Shown here: in pieces, positions 36,240 through 46,700 of the stretch
Position numbering within the stretch: position 1 is the first letter of the stretch
Layout: each line of letters starts with the position of its first letter
Source: Corythucha ciliata
Lineage: Eukaryota; Arthropoda; Insecta; Hemiptera; Tingidae
Length of the DNA: 64,000 nucleotides
Reading direction: 5' to 3'
Assembly (NCBI GenBank): GCA_038030265.1
Contig: CM075939.1
Span: 10,645,253 to 10,709,252 of the forward strand
Program-made: the position numbers and the translations under genes
The notes under the pieces: generated by a model
The model's database searches: none
The model's input: the letters and a program-made list of their open reading frames with translations, nothing else
What the model was told of the DNA's origin: nothing

Positions 36240-36625
36240 AAAATGAGCCAGTACGCTCATTTATCCTCTAAAATGGTGTGAAATCCCGTTAAATTGGCTT
36301 GTCTTAAGGGAGCCAGCCCCATGAAATTGGTTTCTGACCTACGAAATCCGACAAATTTGGTCTCAAAAAGAGCCAAACCGGCAAATTTTGTTATTGAAGT
36401 AGCCAAAACCACGGAATTGGTTTTTGCGGTGTGTTCAATCCGTGATATTTGGACATCGAAAGTGTCTAATGAGCGGAATTGCATTCATGAAGAGTCAACC
36501 CGGTGCAAATTGACTTTTTAGGGAGGCAATTCTGTGACATTGGCGTTTTGAGCGAGGAAAACCTTTGAAATTCGTTCTGATTGCAAAAATCCACAAAATT
36601 TGGAATTTGACTTGATCTGCGAGAG
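36240..36625 (+). repeat. Family E array
   Basis: ~30-bp units of GAGCCAAACC, then a CACGAAATTGG-like word, then TTTTTGA. They are the same family as 42080-42890 and, inverted, 700-1240, 25240-25625 and 57785-58085. Confidence 0.75.
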
Positions 36626-36629
36626 GTGG

Positions 36630-36700
36630 GGGGGGGGGACCATGAGCTCAGGGCTAAGCCCCTCTAAACATTTTACGTTAAATCCGCCCCTGACAGTTTC
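36630..36700 (-). mobile_element. Transposon-end-like fragment (CAGGGGCGGATTTA)
   Basis: On the minus strand CAGGGGCGGATTTAACGT (36677-36694) is followed at 36640 by a C-rich tract (G run on plus). CAGGGGCGGATTTA is a common terminus of non-autonomous hAT-like elements in invertebrates. The other end was not found. Confidence 0.45.
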
Positions 36701-36782
36701 GTTCAATTTTAAAGGGCATTTTTTTTAAATTACCTTTTACCAGGAATATGGTACAGTAGGTAGGCGATTTCAGGACATTTTT

Positions 36783-36827
36783 TAAGTACTCGTGCCCAAC
36801 TTGGGCTTGATTCGAGCAATTTAAGTT
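36783..36827 (+). repeat. Solo arm fragment of the foldback at 38139-38620
   Basis: AAGTACTCGTGCCCAACTTG, then GGCTTGATTCGAGCAATTTA, duplicates the right arm at 38567-38606 with only a few mismatches. Confidence 0.75.
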
Positions 36828-36877
36828 TTTCAAATTATACCGGATACGATTTATGAGTTCTTAAGAGAAATTGTAGA

Positions 36878-37210
36878 ATGCAAAATACAGCCGGGCCGGG
36901 TCAAAAAAAACATCCAAAAAAGCGTCAGCCCCCTCCCCTTAAATCGACTAAACTTGAGCGTTTTGCAATGTCGTTGGTTTCGGCCGATATTATCGACTCC
37001 GCTCAGCGAGATCCACGTGCGTTGAAGCTCTTCAGCTCGGACTTCAGGACTGACCTTACAAACCCATCGGGTAGGTATCCCTCAGCACCTTCCACGCGGA
37101 CTTCCATTAAAACACGCCCGACTCTGAGAGCGAAAAATAGCAGTTTCCCCAGAAAGAGGAGAAAAGCCAATGTCAGAGGCAAACGCGGATCCAGGGAGGG
37201 GCTCGAGTAG
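36878..37210 (+). CDS. Possible small basic protein, unrecognised
   Basis: A 110-codon ATG-to-TAG frame with non-repetitive, basic composition: a lysine/proline-rich start (QKKHPKKRQPPPLKSTKLER), a mixed middle (MSLVSADIIDSAQRDPRAL) and an Arg/Lys-rich end (FPRKRRKANVRGKRGSREG). Codon composition resembles the confirmed exons more than the surrounding repeats. No domain is recognised, and it lies within transposon-rich DNA, so it could be an exon, a relic of a mobile-element protein or chance. Confidence 0.35.
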   Translation: MQNTAGPGQKKHPKKRQPPPLKSTKLERFAMSLVSADIIDSAQRDPRALKLFSSDFRTDLTNPSGRYPSAPSTRTSIKTRPTLRAKNSSFPRKRRKANVRGKRGSREGLE

Positions 37211-37369
37211 CGCTCGACAGGTTAGAGGTCTGGGTCAAGCGTTGGTCCCGGAAAAGGCGAAGAAATCGCGAAATTACCCAAAAAAAAAAAACTAGTAGTT
37301 AATTTCACGCTATGAACTGCCGGTTCAGTCGCACGCCTGCGATCATTCGAGAACAAGAGAAAATACGCC

Positions 37370-37560
37370 GATCCCCAGTTTCCTTAGGTCCTTATAGGCG
37401 GCTAAAATTGAGAAGGCGCACTAATGTGTTCTTTTTAGGGAAAGTACGCGGCTAAAAGTTTGGAAAAAGTATCGATATTCCCGGATAAAACAGCGGAAAA
37501 GTACTGTTCAGCGGATTCTCAATGCAACTTTAAGACAACTGAAAAAAAAAAGGATAATTC
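37370..37560 (+). repeat. Family A array fragment with higher-order landmark
   Basis: CTTAGGTCCTTATAGGCGGC, TAAAATTGAGAAGGCGCACT and AATGTGTTC read as the reverse complement of the copy ends near 27950-28000 and 28930-28990. This shows that the same higher-order unit exists in the opposite orientation. Confidence 0.7.
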
Positions 37561-38138
37561 ACGTCTGCTGGGACGGAGCAGACCACATATTTTTCTCTTA
37601 GGCGAAAAGCAGGCACGGAAAACAAAATAATTTCCCCTTGGAAGTACACTCAGACAACCATTTGTAACGCTCAGAATCTTCTTTTTTTTAAATGCCTGTT
37701 GTACTCACGGTTTCGCTCTTCCACGGAGGCCACCAGTCGGAGTCAGAACGACCGTCGTTGGACACAAATACACATTTTTCTTCGAACGAACGCGAGAAAG
37801 ACAACATTTGACACAAGGGCACTTTCATTCCCTCTCAAAATAAACGACTGCAACACAAAAATAGTTTCGAATACAAAATTATTTAATTACTAATGTAAAC
37901 ACTACCGGCCGGCTGAACCAAAGGGATAAACTGACAAGTGACAAAACAAAAACGAGAAAGGCGAAGGATGGCGAAGGTGACGGGGCGGGGATCATGTGGT
38001 TTGGAGTGAAGCTGGGGAGAGCCAAATGGAAGGCAAACAAGGAAAGTTGACCGCTGTCAATCCCTCGACCCTCCAGACTAGGACTCCCTGATTTGCACTT
38101 AGCAGACAAAAAAAAAAAAAAAAAAAACAAAAAGAAAC

Positions 38139-38620
38139 GTGCGGTCCGGATACTTGAAATGCTCCAATCGAGCCCAAATTCGGCACGAGTATTTCTCACA
38201 CCAACATGCTAAGACCACACCAAGTTGCATTGCCATTGCACCAAAACTACTGATACTTTAATTCGAGGACAAGAACTCGAAATCTGCTAACCAGAGACGA
38301 AAGTATGGGGGCTCGACATTTGTATTGCAGCAATTCAACCCAAATTGAACACGTATACCTCAGGGAATACTTGTAGGTACTTCAAGGCCTTATTTGTATA
38401 GGTGACAAGTATTCGCGTGGGATGAATTGCTGGATTTCAAAGCCCGGCCCCACCAACTTTTGTTTCCGGACAGTTGATTTCGAGTACTTGGCCTCGAAGC
38501 AAAGTACCAGTAGCTTTGGTGCCAGAGCAATGAAACTTGGTGTGGTCTTAGCTGTTGGTGTGAGAAGTACTCGTGCCCAATTTGGGCTTGATTCGAGCAA
38601 TTTAAGTACCCGGCTCGCAC
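38139..38620. mobile_element. Nested foldback element with ~150-bp arms
   Basis: The left arm (38139-38290: TACTTGAAATGCTCCAATCG, AGCCCAAATTCGGCACGAGT, TTCTCACACCAACATGC) is matched inversely by the right arm (38464-38620: GTTGGTGTGAGAAGTACTCG, TGCCCAATTTGGGCTTGATT, CGAGCAATTTAAGTA). Termini GTGCG/CGCAC pair. Inside, 38322-38365 and 38401-38440 are a second, more diverged inverted pair (GCAGCAATTCAACCCAAATT and GATGAATTGCTGG) with the same word order as the outer arm. A-rich and T-rich flanks extend the pairing weakly. No coding capacity. Confidence 0.8.
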
Positions 38621-38909
38621 ATAAATTTTCCCTCTTTTTTCTCTTGTTTTTCTGTCTATCCGACTATGGGAAATGATGGTCAGGAAATCCTGCCTCCCCC
38701 CCCCCCACCAAAAAGCCTAAAAACAACGATTTTGCCACTTTTTGTTCTAGAATATTTTGCTACAGTTCCCATTCAATTTGAACAAAGAGGGAAATACACT
38801 TGCCCTAACCTAACCCACGCTCCAACACAGACTGGGCACCCACGACAGCCCTGAAGTCCGAGAAGGAGCGTGAAAATCAAAACTTTCCTGGAAAACATGT
38901 AAACGCTTT

Positions 38910-38965
38910 AATTTTTATTATAATTTTACATTTCTTCCGGCCTAACCATTTTATTTTCACTTTTT
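38910..38965 (-). promoter_or_regulatory. Possible minus-strand polyadenylation signals
   Basis: Two AATAAA hexamers on the minus strand (plus-strand TTTATT near 38913 and 38950) lie about 600 bases after the stop of the frame at 39546-39953. They could serve that gene, but the region is AT-rich. Confidence 0.25.
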
Positions 38966-39545
38966 CTCTTCTTATTTCGACTCGTTTATAAATATACTTT
39001 TGCCTAAAAAATATTCTAATAGGACACGACACACTATTCTACTACATTTTGTCTGTTATTTAGTTGTTTTCCTTGGTAATGTGCAGTCTTAATAATTTTA
39101 TACGTTCACGCTTACACAATTTTCCTATAGTCCGCCATATTTGACCCCTCTGATATAATAATACATCGAATACATTTTTTTTTTAGTATTGCCAATTGCC
39201 CTCCCCCCCCCACCCGCAGATTTGAAACAAAAATCAAGGAAAAACCTTGTATTAGCTTCTAAGCTCTCACTTTTGTTGCCTGTTATTAAAGCTTATTCGC
39301 TAATAAATGCACCATTTATATTATATAAACCTAAGACTGCTTATAAATATAAATAATGAATTTTCGTGTGGGTAAGCATATTTTTATGTAATTAGATAAT
39401 TAATTTACCGGTAAGAGCCTTTATACTAAAAAATATAGCGATAATATGGGAATGTTTTTATCACAAAAGAAGCTTAACATAAGAGGGATAAAGCCTGAAA
39501 AAACTTGGGTGTAGCAAGGAACTGTATCCTACGGTTAAAAATAAG

Positions 39546-39953
39546 TTATTTGCGAGGGAGAAAAAACTCATCACCTGGTTCGTAGAAATGAGAAGAAACT
39601 ACGGCCGCCGGTCGGCTATCATCCGGTTTTTTACCCCCAAAAAAGATCCTCCTCAATTTTGACGACAAACGTTCAACTGTCACACTCGAACCACCGTCAT
39701 CATCATCATCATCATCACATTCAATTTGACACCTCACCGCGCGATAATAGTCGTCCCACTCACCAACACACTCCGTCCCGAAATATTCGCTATAGTAGCC
39801 GACGAAAGCACCGTAATTGGTAGCACCACCACTGGCGGTCACCGGCGGCGGCGTGGGGTTGTCGTTAAATATTGAACGGTTATTGTCGAGACTATCACTA
39901 AATTTGGTAAAACGAGCGTCTAGCGCGAAGCGAGAGCCGCTGTAGGTGTTCAT
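39546..39953 (-). CDS. Probable coding frame of an unrecognised acidic protein, or terminal exon
   Basis: A 135-codon frame from an ATG at 39953 to a stop at 39546, with well-mixed coding-like composition. It begins MNTYSGSRFALDARF, passes an aromatic stretch (YGAFVGYYSEYFGTECVGEW) and an Asp run encoded by a (CAT)n-like repeat, and ends VSSHFYEPGDEFFLPRK. It lies 390 bases downstream of the KIND-FERM-PDZ stop on the same strand. It may be a separate short gene. It could instead be a terminal exon with an acceptor at the TTTTTTTAG upstream (39995-40003), used by an isoform that skips the stop at 40343, but I found no good donor for that. The family is not recognised. Confidence 0.5.
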   Translation of the reverse strand: MNTYSGSRFALDARFTKFSDSLDNNRSIFNDNPTPPPVTASGGATNYGAFVGYYSEYFGTECVGEWDDYYRAVRCQIECDDDDDDDGGSSVTVERLSSKLRRIFFGGKKPDDSRPAAVVSSHFYEPGDEFFLPRK

Positions 39954-40342
39954 GTTTTTTTTTTTGTGTGTTTTTTTTTTTGTTTTTAGAAAAACTAAAA
40001 AAAGGGACACTAGTTTCTAGGCACGATTTATCAGGGAAACTGCCTCAATTCGCGATAATTTCGCTTTAAAATAGAGAAAACCACGGTCCCGTACGCAACG
40101 CTAACGGCTTCGTTTCACCTCGTTCGATTTTCAGTTGCGTGTTTTTTTTTTACTGACTCCTAACAAATAAATGAAGATCGAAGTGTGTTACACAACGTCC
40201 ATTTATCAATCCTGTTTGGAGGTGAAATGAAGCCATGAAGCGATGTTTTAATCGAATAAAGTATCCCCACCCTCCCGCCCAACGCACTCAATTCCTGCCG
40301 TACACGATAGGAAAAAAAAAAAAAAAAAGTCTAACCGTCAGA

Positions 40343-40704
40343 TTATAAGTAGCACAAAGGGCGAGGCAATTCAGTCGATAGCATGACAAGATCGGCGGCG
40401 TCCTCGTCTTCTGTGGCAACGTCATAGCGGATGGCGTTAAAATACGACTGTTCGATCGGTTTCTGTAGGAAGCCCATGAGGTCAAAGCCGGTGGACTCGA
40501 GAAGGGTGAGACGCGAGATGTCGTTGAGCTGTGACGGCGAGGATGGCGGCTGGTTGTTGTTGACCGTGGTAGTTGTCGTCTTGTTGGGTTGAACTCGCGA
40601 CAGCACCAATTCGACGGAGTCGGACGAATTTTGTATCAGACGAAGGACGTCCGAGTAGGCGGTATTGACCACGGTTTCGCCGTTTACGGCCTGAATTTGG
40701 TCAC
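40343..40704 (-). CDS. KIND-FERM-PDZ gene, exon 17 (PDZ end, C-terminal tail, stop)
   Basis: Acceptor ATTCTCAG|GTGAC. GDQIQAVNGETVVNTAYSDV then LRLIQNSSDSVELVLSRV complete the PDZ. The position that is usually His at the start of helix B is Tyr (NTAYSDV). The tail is Thr/Asn/Pro-rich, then an acidic segment, and the frame ends at TAA 40343-40345. No convincing donor precedes the stop, so this is taken as the terminal coding exon. Confidence 0.85.
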
Positions 40705-43700
40705 CTGAGAATCAAATTTGTTAATTATTTTAAATGTTAATGTTATAATTAATTTTGTTTGTCTACCTGAATGAATCAAACGACACTCGTAAGCAGGCGT
40801 GCCTTTCGCCGTGCTTATAACGTAAACGTGACCGTCCTTTCCTTCTATAACCTGAAGCCCTAAACTTCCGTCGTCCCCTCGATCCACTCTTCAATAAATT
40901 AAAACGGGTTATAACAAAAATTATATAAATTATTGAAAACAATTACGATTAATTACCGAACAGTAATAACGACCGATGTTTTTCTATAGTGTCCACAGTG
41001 GGCCTCCTTGGGTTTTCCATTCGCCACGAAGTTTGACTCTTCTTCCTCACCTTCCGATTTAATGTTAGTGTCTACAAAAAAAAAAAAAAAAAAAAAAAAA
41101 CAAATAATGTAAACATCACTGAATCAAAACATGTGAGTCACACGTTGAAGGGGGAGGGGAGTGGCTCACTCAAAACGTAGGCACCGGGAAGTGGTGACAA
41201 CGAGCCAAGGTCGACGTGGGATGACGAGAATCGAACATCGTGCTGCGAATTGCTGTAAATGGCCCGAGTTCCCATTAGAACACGCCGTCGCACTCCTCCT
41301 GTCCTTGACACGCTCTCATCTGAATGAATAACAACATAATAAATAGTAAGGTCCGCAAAGTCATACTCGAAGAGGACTAAGTACTCCCTCCCCCTCTCCG
41401 TTTCAACAGTTCACATTTTGATTATGATGATCCTATAGTTACGTTTAATTGGTAGAACGTTTTTTGGTCACAGAGCGTTTTGCGTTCAAGTTTGTCCCCC
41501 CAAAGAGCCCCCCTAAACTCCGTCCTACGGCGACGAGGCTGTGTGGGCTAAATGTCACCATCCAAACCATTAGATAGACACCAAAGAGCCTTTAAAGTGA
41601 CGATATTCCCCTTTTTCGCTTGTTGTGGACAGGCTTTTGTTTAATCCAACGGGGAGAAACGACCGCCCAGGGATCTCACGTTACCGTAGTAGCCAGGTGA
41701 AATGATCGCCCAGATGCTTTTACCCTACCATGCTGTTCTCGCCTTACCGTGGGATACCAAAAAGCAACAAAAATGGTAAAATTTTCCGCTTTTTGCGGAT
41801 TTCCGATGCTAATTTGTCACCCAAACTTAGAGGTTCCACTCGTACTTTAAGAGACACTACCCCCCCCCCCCCAAGTTTTGACCCTCTAACGTCAAACACG
41901 TACGTCGGAGGCATTAAATGTCTTGTTTTGTAGCGCCAGAAAGGCGAATGTCGCAGCTCCACAACGCTGGTGTCCCCACCGATTCCATAGCCTGAAAAAT
42001 AGGGCGTGTACTGGCCAGTCCCAGACTGGCTCATTCAGGGGACCCTTGGTTAGAGTCTGAAGAGGCGCCCATTACCTCCGCCGCCTGCCCAAGCAGACCG
42101 TCAGGAAAATTTGTGAAAATCAGTCTGACGAGAACCACATTAAACCCGCCAAATTGGGTTCGGGAGGAGGGGGGGGGTAAGGCAGACACGCGAAATTGTT
42201 TTTCAAAGAGCCAAAACCGCAAAAAATTTGATCTTTCGGGGAGCCAGACCCACGAAATTAGTTTATTGAATGAGCCAACTCCACGAAATTTCATTTAAGA
42301 AGAAGGCGGAACCTGAAAATTAACTCTTGGGAGGGCCAAACCCACGAATTTGTTTTTTTTTCAGGCAAGCCGATCCCTAGAAATAGCTTTTTAATGGGCC
42401 AACCATGCGAAAGACCCGTGATATTGCCCATCAAAATGAGTGAAATTGGTTTAGCGAATCCAAATTTTAATTTCGAAAGAGACCAACCCGCGGAATCGCT
42501 TCGTGAAGTCTCCCCCCCCCCCCCAAACGTGTAAAAATTTACCTTTTGAGCTTCGTGAAACTTGACTTTCTGTGTGGGGCAAACCACCAAAATGGTTTTT
42601 TCGGACTTACCCTGCAAAATTACCTTTTTTTTAGGGAGTCAAACCCGAGAAATTTGATTTTGAATGTTTTAAAACCCGCGATATCGGGTTTCGTGAATGC
42701 CAAGTCCACAAAACTTGAGTTATGAAAGAGGGCCGTGCCCTCGAAATTGGCTAGGGACACAGTCCTGCAAAGTTGGCTTTTTTGGGTGTGCGGTAGCCCG
42801 CAAAATTGTGTTCTGTGAGATCTAAATCCGCTAAATTTGTGTGTTGAAAGGGCTATGCCCACAGAATTGGGACTTTATTTTAAAGCGCCAAATCCCTGAA
42901 TCCCCCTGTTCAAAGGGGGAGAAAACCTCAAGTTCTAGCCGTAAATGTGAACAAGACCATACAGAAGAGGAAGGTGACTATCGGGAATGCACTTTTCAAT
43001 CTCCCAAGTTATTTTTTTTGTGTGTGTGTTCCGAACGGCTCGTAGGTGAAAAAATTCAGATTTTAGATTTTATGTTGTTACGGTGTGAAAATATCAATGA
43101 CATGAAGTCAGTGCGGACTCGATTTTGTCCACGAGCACCATACAATCCTTTTCCTACGGATCCAAGCGATATTAGATGTAAATATCGCTAACTCGCTTCT
43201 AAAATTGAAAAAAAAATCGCTAATTCATGGCTGAAATTTTGGGGGAAAAGCTCATGTACCATAAAATGGAAAAAAAGCGCTGATTCACGGATAAAATTGA
43301 TTACAAACGCTAATTCGATACTGTTATGAAAAAAAATCGCTAATTCGTGGCTAATTCGATATTGAAAATAAGAAGAAGAACTATAATTCGCTGCTAAACT
43401 AGAGAAAAATATGTAATTGCGTCTAAAATAAGAAACAAAACGCTAATTCACGGTTAACATTGAGAAAAACGCTAATTCCCAGCTAAAATTATGATGAAGC
43501 GCTACGATTCACGGCTAAAAGAAAAAAAAGCTAATTGACAGGTGAAGTTGAGAAAACGTTAATTCGCGGATACTTGAAGCAACTTCGCTGTTAAAATAGG
43601 AAACAATGCTAATGCGCGTGAAAAATAAGAGTGAGTCAAGATAGTTGATAAAAACGCTAATTCACGGATAGAATAGTGAAAATGCGCTGATTCGATGAAA

Positions 43701-46700
43701 AAATTAATAAGAATCGTTCATTCGTGGATAAAATTGAGACAAATAATGCTAATTTGCGAAAAAAAAGATGATATCTCACGTCTAATTAAGTAAAGAGTGT
43801 GCTTTCGCCCTCGTCCACGACACCTGATGGTAGTTGGACGTAAAGCCCCGTTGGATTTTTTTTAATGCTAATTTGCGGATAAAATTGATTTAAAGCGCAC
43901 ATTTGCTTCCAAAATTGCGTAAAAACGCTAGTTTGTGGGTAAAATATAAAAATGTGTGAACAGTGTTGTTCATTAGGGCTATGGGAAGGGACTGGGCTTG
44001 GTGGATTTTAGAGTTGCAAAAGCGCTGAAGCGTAGAGACCAATTAAAGGAGAAAAAACGCCAATTCGTGGATCAATTTGGGGAGCTGTGACTTTGCCTTC
44101 AGACACCTTTGTCTTATTTTTATCGGCAAATGAGCGCTCATTCTCAATATTAGCCGCGAATCAACGCTTTAAACCCTAAAAAATTCACCTTTATTCATCT
44201 TTAAGCTTTCCGGGGACCTCCCCTCTCTGAAGGGGGTAACGGGGCAGTCAGCCCCCCTCACCAACACGTCGGTACACTACTGCTCCCCTGGAAGTAACAG
44301 CACACGCTACCAACAGTCACGGGAGAGGCAAAGAGTCGCACGTTTTTTGATTTCCCAACGAAAGGAGTTGGTGGAGGGCGGGGTGGGTGTACGAAGTGTA
44401 CAGTGCCATTTTTCCTCGCCCGCTCTTCACCTTCTAAGTGACTCTCTTTGGTCTCTTACAATTAGTCCGCGAAGATTGGAGACCCCCCCCCCCACCACGT
44501 GCCGTGCGTACTTGTCTGCTTCAAACAAAATTTTAGAAATTTAAAAAGGGATTCCCATCATTTGTTCAAAGACAAGCAAATAATCTCGCAATCAGCGCTT
44601 TAGAGCGCCCCAGGCAATATTTTGAAAACTTCCCTTGCCCCCCTCCCCGCCCCACGACACCGAGCGTCTCAAACAATTGAGACGAGATAAAACCCCCCGA
44701 GGTTACGAATTGAAAGAGGGTGGAAATGGGGGCCTGGCAGACCCTATTCGACCCCTAGTGGCCATATCCCCGCCCGCTCTCCATCACTATCACTACAACT
44801 TACGTTAAAAGAAATGATTTTGAGAAAAAAGAAGAGAAACTCACCACACGAATTGCCAGATTTATGCGTTGGGAGCGACAGCGTACTCGAAAGACTCGAA
44901 GGCGGCGTCGAATGGCTCCGATCCGTCGTCGCTACATTTCGTCGTCCCACTCTACAGCTTTCACTCCGTCCGTTGTTACCTCTGTGCACCGAAACACACA
45001 GACACACACAAAAAATAAAAATTAACCAAAAATTCCGGTCATTTATAACACGGTAAACAAAAAACCTACAAACAGTGCGTCGAAGTCTTTCCCCGGAATA
45101 TCACCCGGTCCGGGCTGAGAAGGCTCGCCGCTTTTCTCAGGGCGCTCAACTCTACACGTTTACTGTCGGGTGACACGTACAGAACACCTTTTTTTGTGTC
45201 GCGGTTGTTGACAACTCCAAACTCTAAAAAAAAAAAAGAAAAGTTTTTTTTTTATTTGGCGGAAATGGGGAGGGGAAGGGGTCGGTGGATTGGATTACCT
45301 TCCGTTAAACTTTGAAGAGTTGTATACTCGTTGGTGAGCTTCATAAAAAATTTATGATGCAGTGACGCTAACCGGAATAAGTAAAAACTCCTGGAAAGTA
45401 ATTTAATTAATTAATTAGATTGTAATTACTTTCAAAAAACATGTTTTTTTCACGTACTTGTTCGATTCCATTTTAAGTTTGTACTTAGCGTCCGAGGAGA
45501 CTATTTCAAAAATAGTTTTCGAGTACGCCAACTTTTTAATGTCGGGCCAATTGAATAAGTAATGAGGCTCTCTCACTGAGTTCCTACTGAAATCCCTTTT
45601 ATAGCACAGAACGACTCCTTTTGAATTGACGCCAACCCACATTTCCGTCTGAGAGTCATCTTTGCTAACCTTTAAAATAAATAAGTGAATAAATAAATAA
45701 ATTACATTTTTAGGGCCTTACCACCCCACGCTCCCACCGCACCATTCACATCAACAGTGAGGCTTCTTACCATGGTGGCCGATGTGTAGTGAGTGCCGTA
45801 CTCCGACAGGGTCATCGACAGGGAAATGAATATTTCCTCGGCGCGGCCCGGGTCCAGTCCGGCCCTTTGTTTATGGGCCGTCTCTAGTTCAGCGTCGGAA
45901 ATTTCACCGTCGGGAACGTAATGTTCCGGCAGGAAATAATTTCCGTTCCCCTGTTGAAAAAACTTCGCGTTTCACAAAAAAAAAAAAAAAAAAAAGTGTT
46001 AGAGGGGCGGGAGGACATACGGGGGAATAATCGCCGAATTCGGCCTGTAGCGCAAGGCCGGACAAAGCGACGAGTTGATGCCTCAAGGCCCTCAATTGTC
46101 TTTCGAGTAGCGACCTCCTTAGTTGTAAATAAAGGTGATGTTTCCATTTCCACGACCTGAGACAAATAATTAATATTCAAACTCAATTCCACCCCGGGCG
46201 TTGCCAAAAAAAAAGAGAGAAAAAACCTTGTCCCTCGCAGCGTCGGAAGGTACAGCCGGAACCTTAAATAAACGGTAAAGGCCGGCGGTGGTGGATGACT
46301 CCTGCTTTTTGACGACCAATTCGAAGGAGCCAATTTAGCCACTTTAAGCTCCGGGGGTGGAAACACGAAATCATCAGACACGAGGCAGGCGACTCCCAGT
46401 GTCACGCCGTGTTCGAGGTGGTCCCTCTTGGAAACAACCTGTTGATAAGATGTTTGCTCATTTTTTTTTTTTTTTTTTTGTTCAGCGACGTTGGCGATTG
46501 TGTGGATGGGTGGGGGTCCCTGGTAAATATTGATTTTTGGGAAAAGGCATTTCGTCAAGAGAAAAACCACTTCAAATAATTATCGGACTCATTAAAACCC
46601 CGTCCTCCTCTCTCTCGCACCCACCCCTACTCCTAAAATTGTCTGAGTACTTTCTCAACAATGGCGGAAGGGGGTGGTGGTAACTTTTGTGATCGATCAA

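Larger units (their letters stand above)
41320..44844 (-). other. Intron of the KIND-FERM-PDZ gene with family E and A arrays
   Basis: Holds family E (42080-42890), family A (43180-44200) and the composite-repeat terminus (44186-44285). No extra exon is needed: exon 13 ends in phase 1 and exon 14 continues it. Confidence 0.8.
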
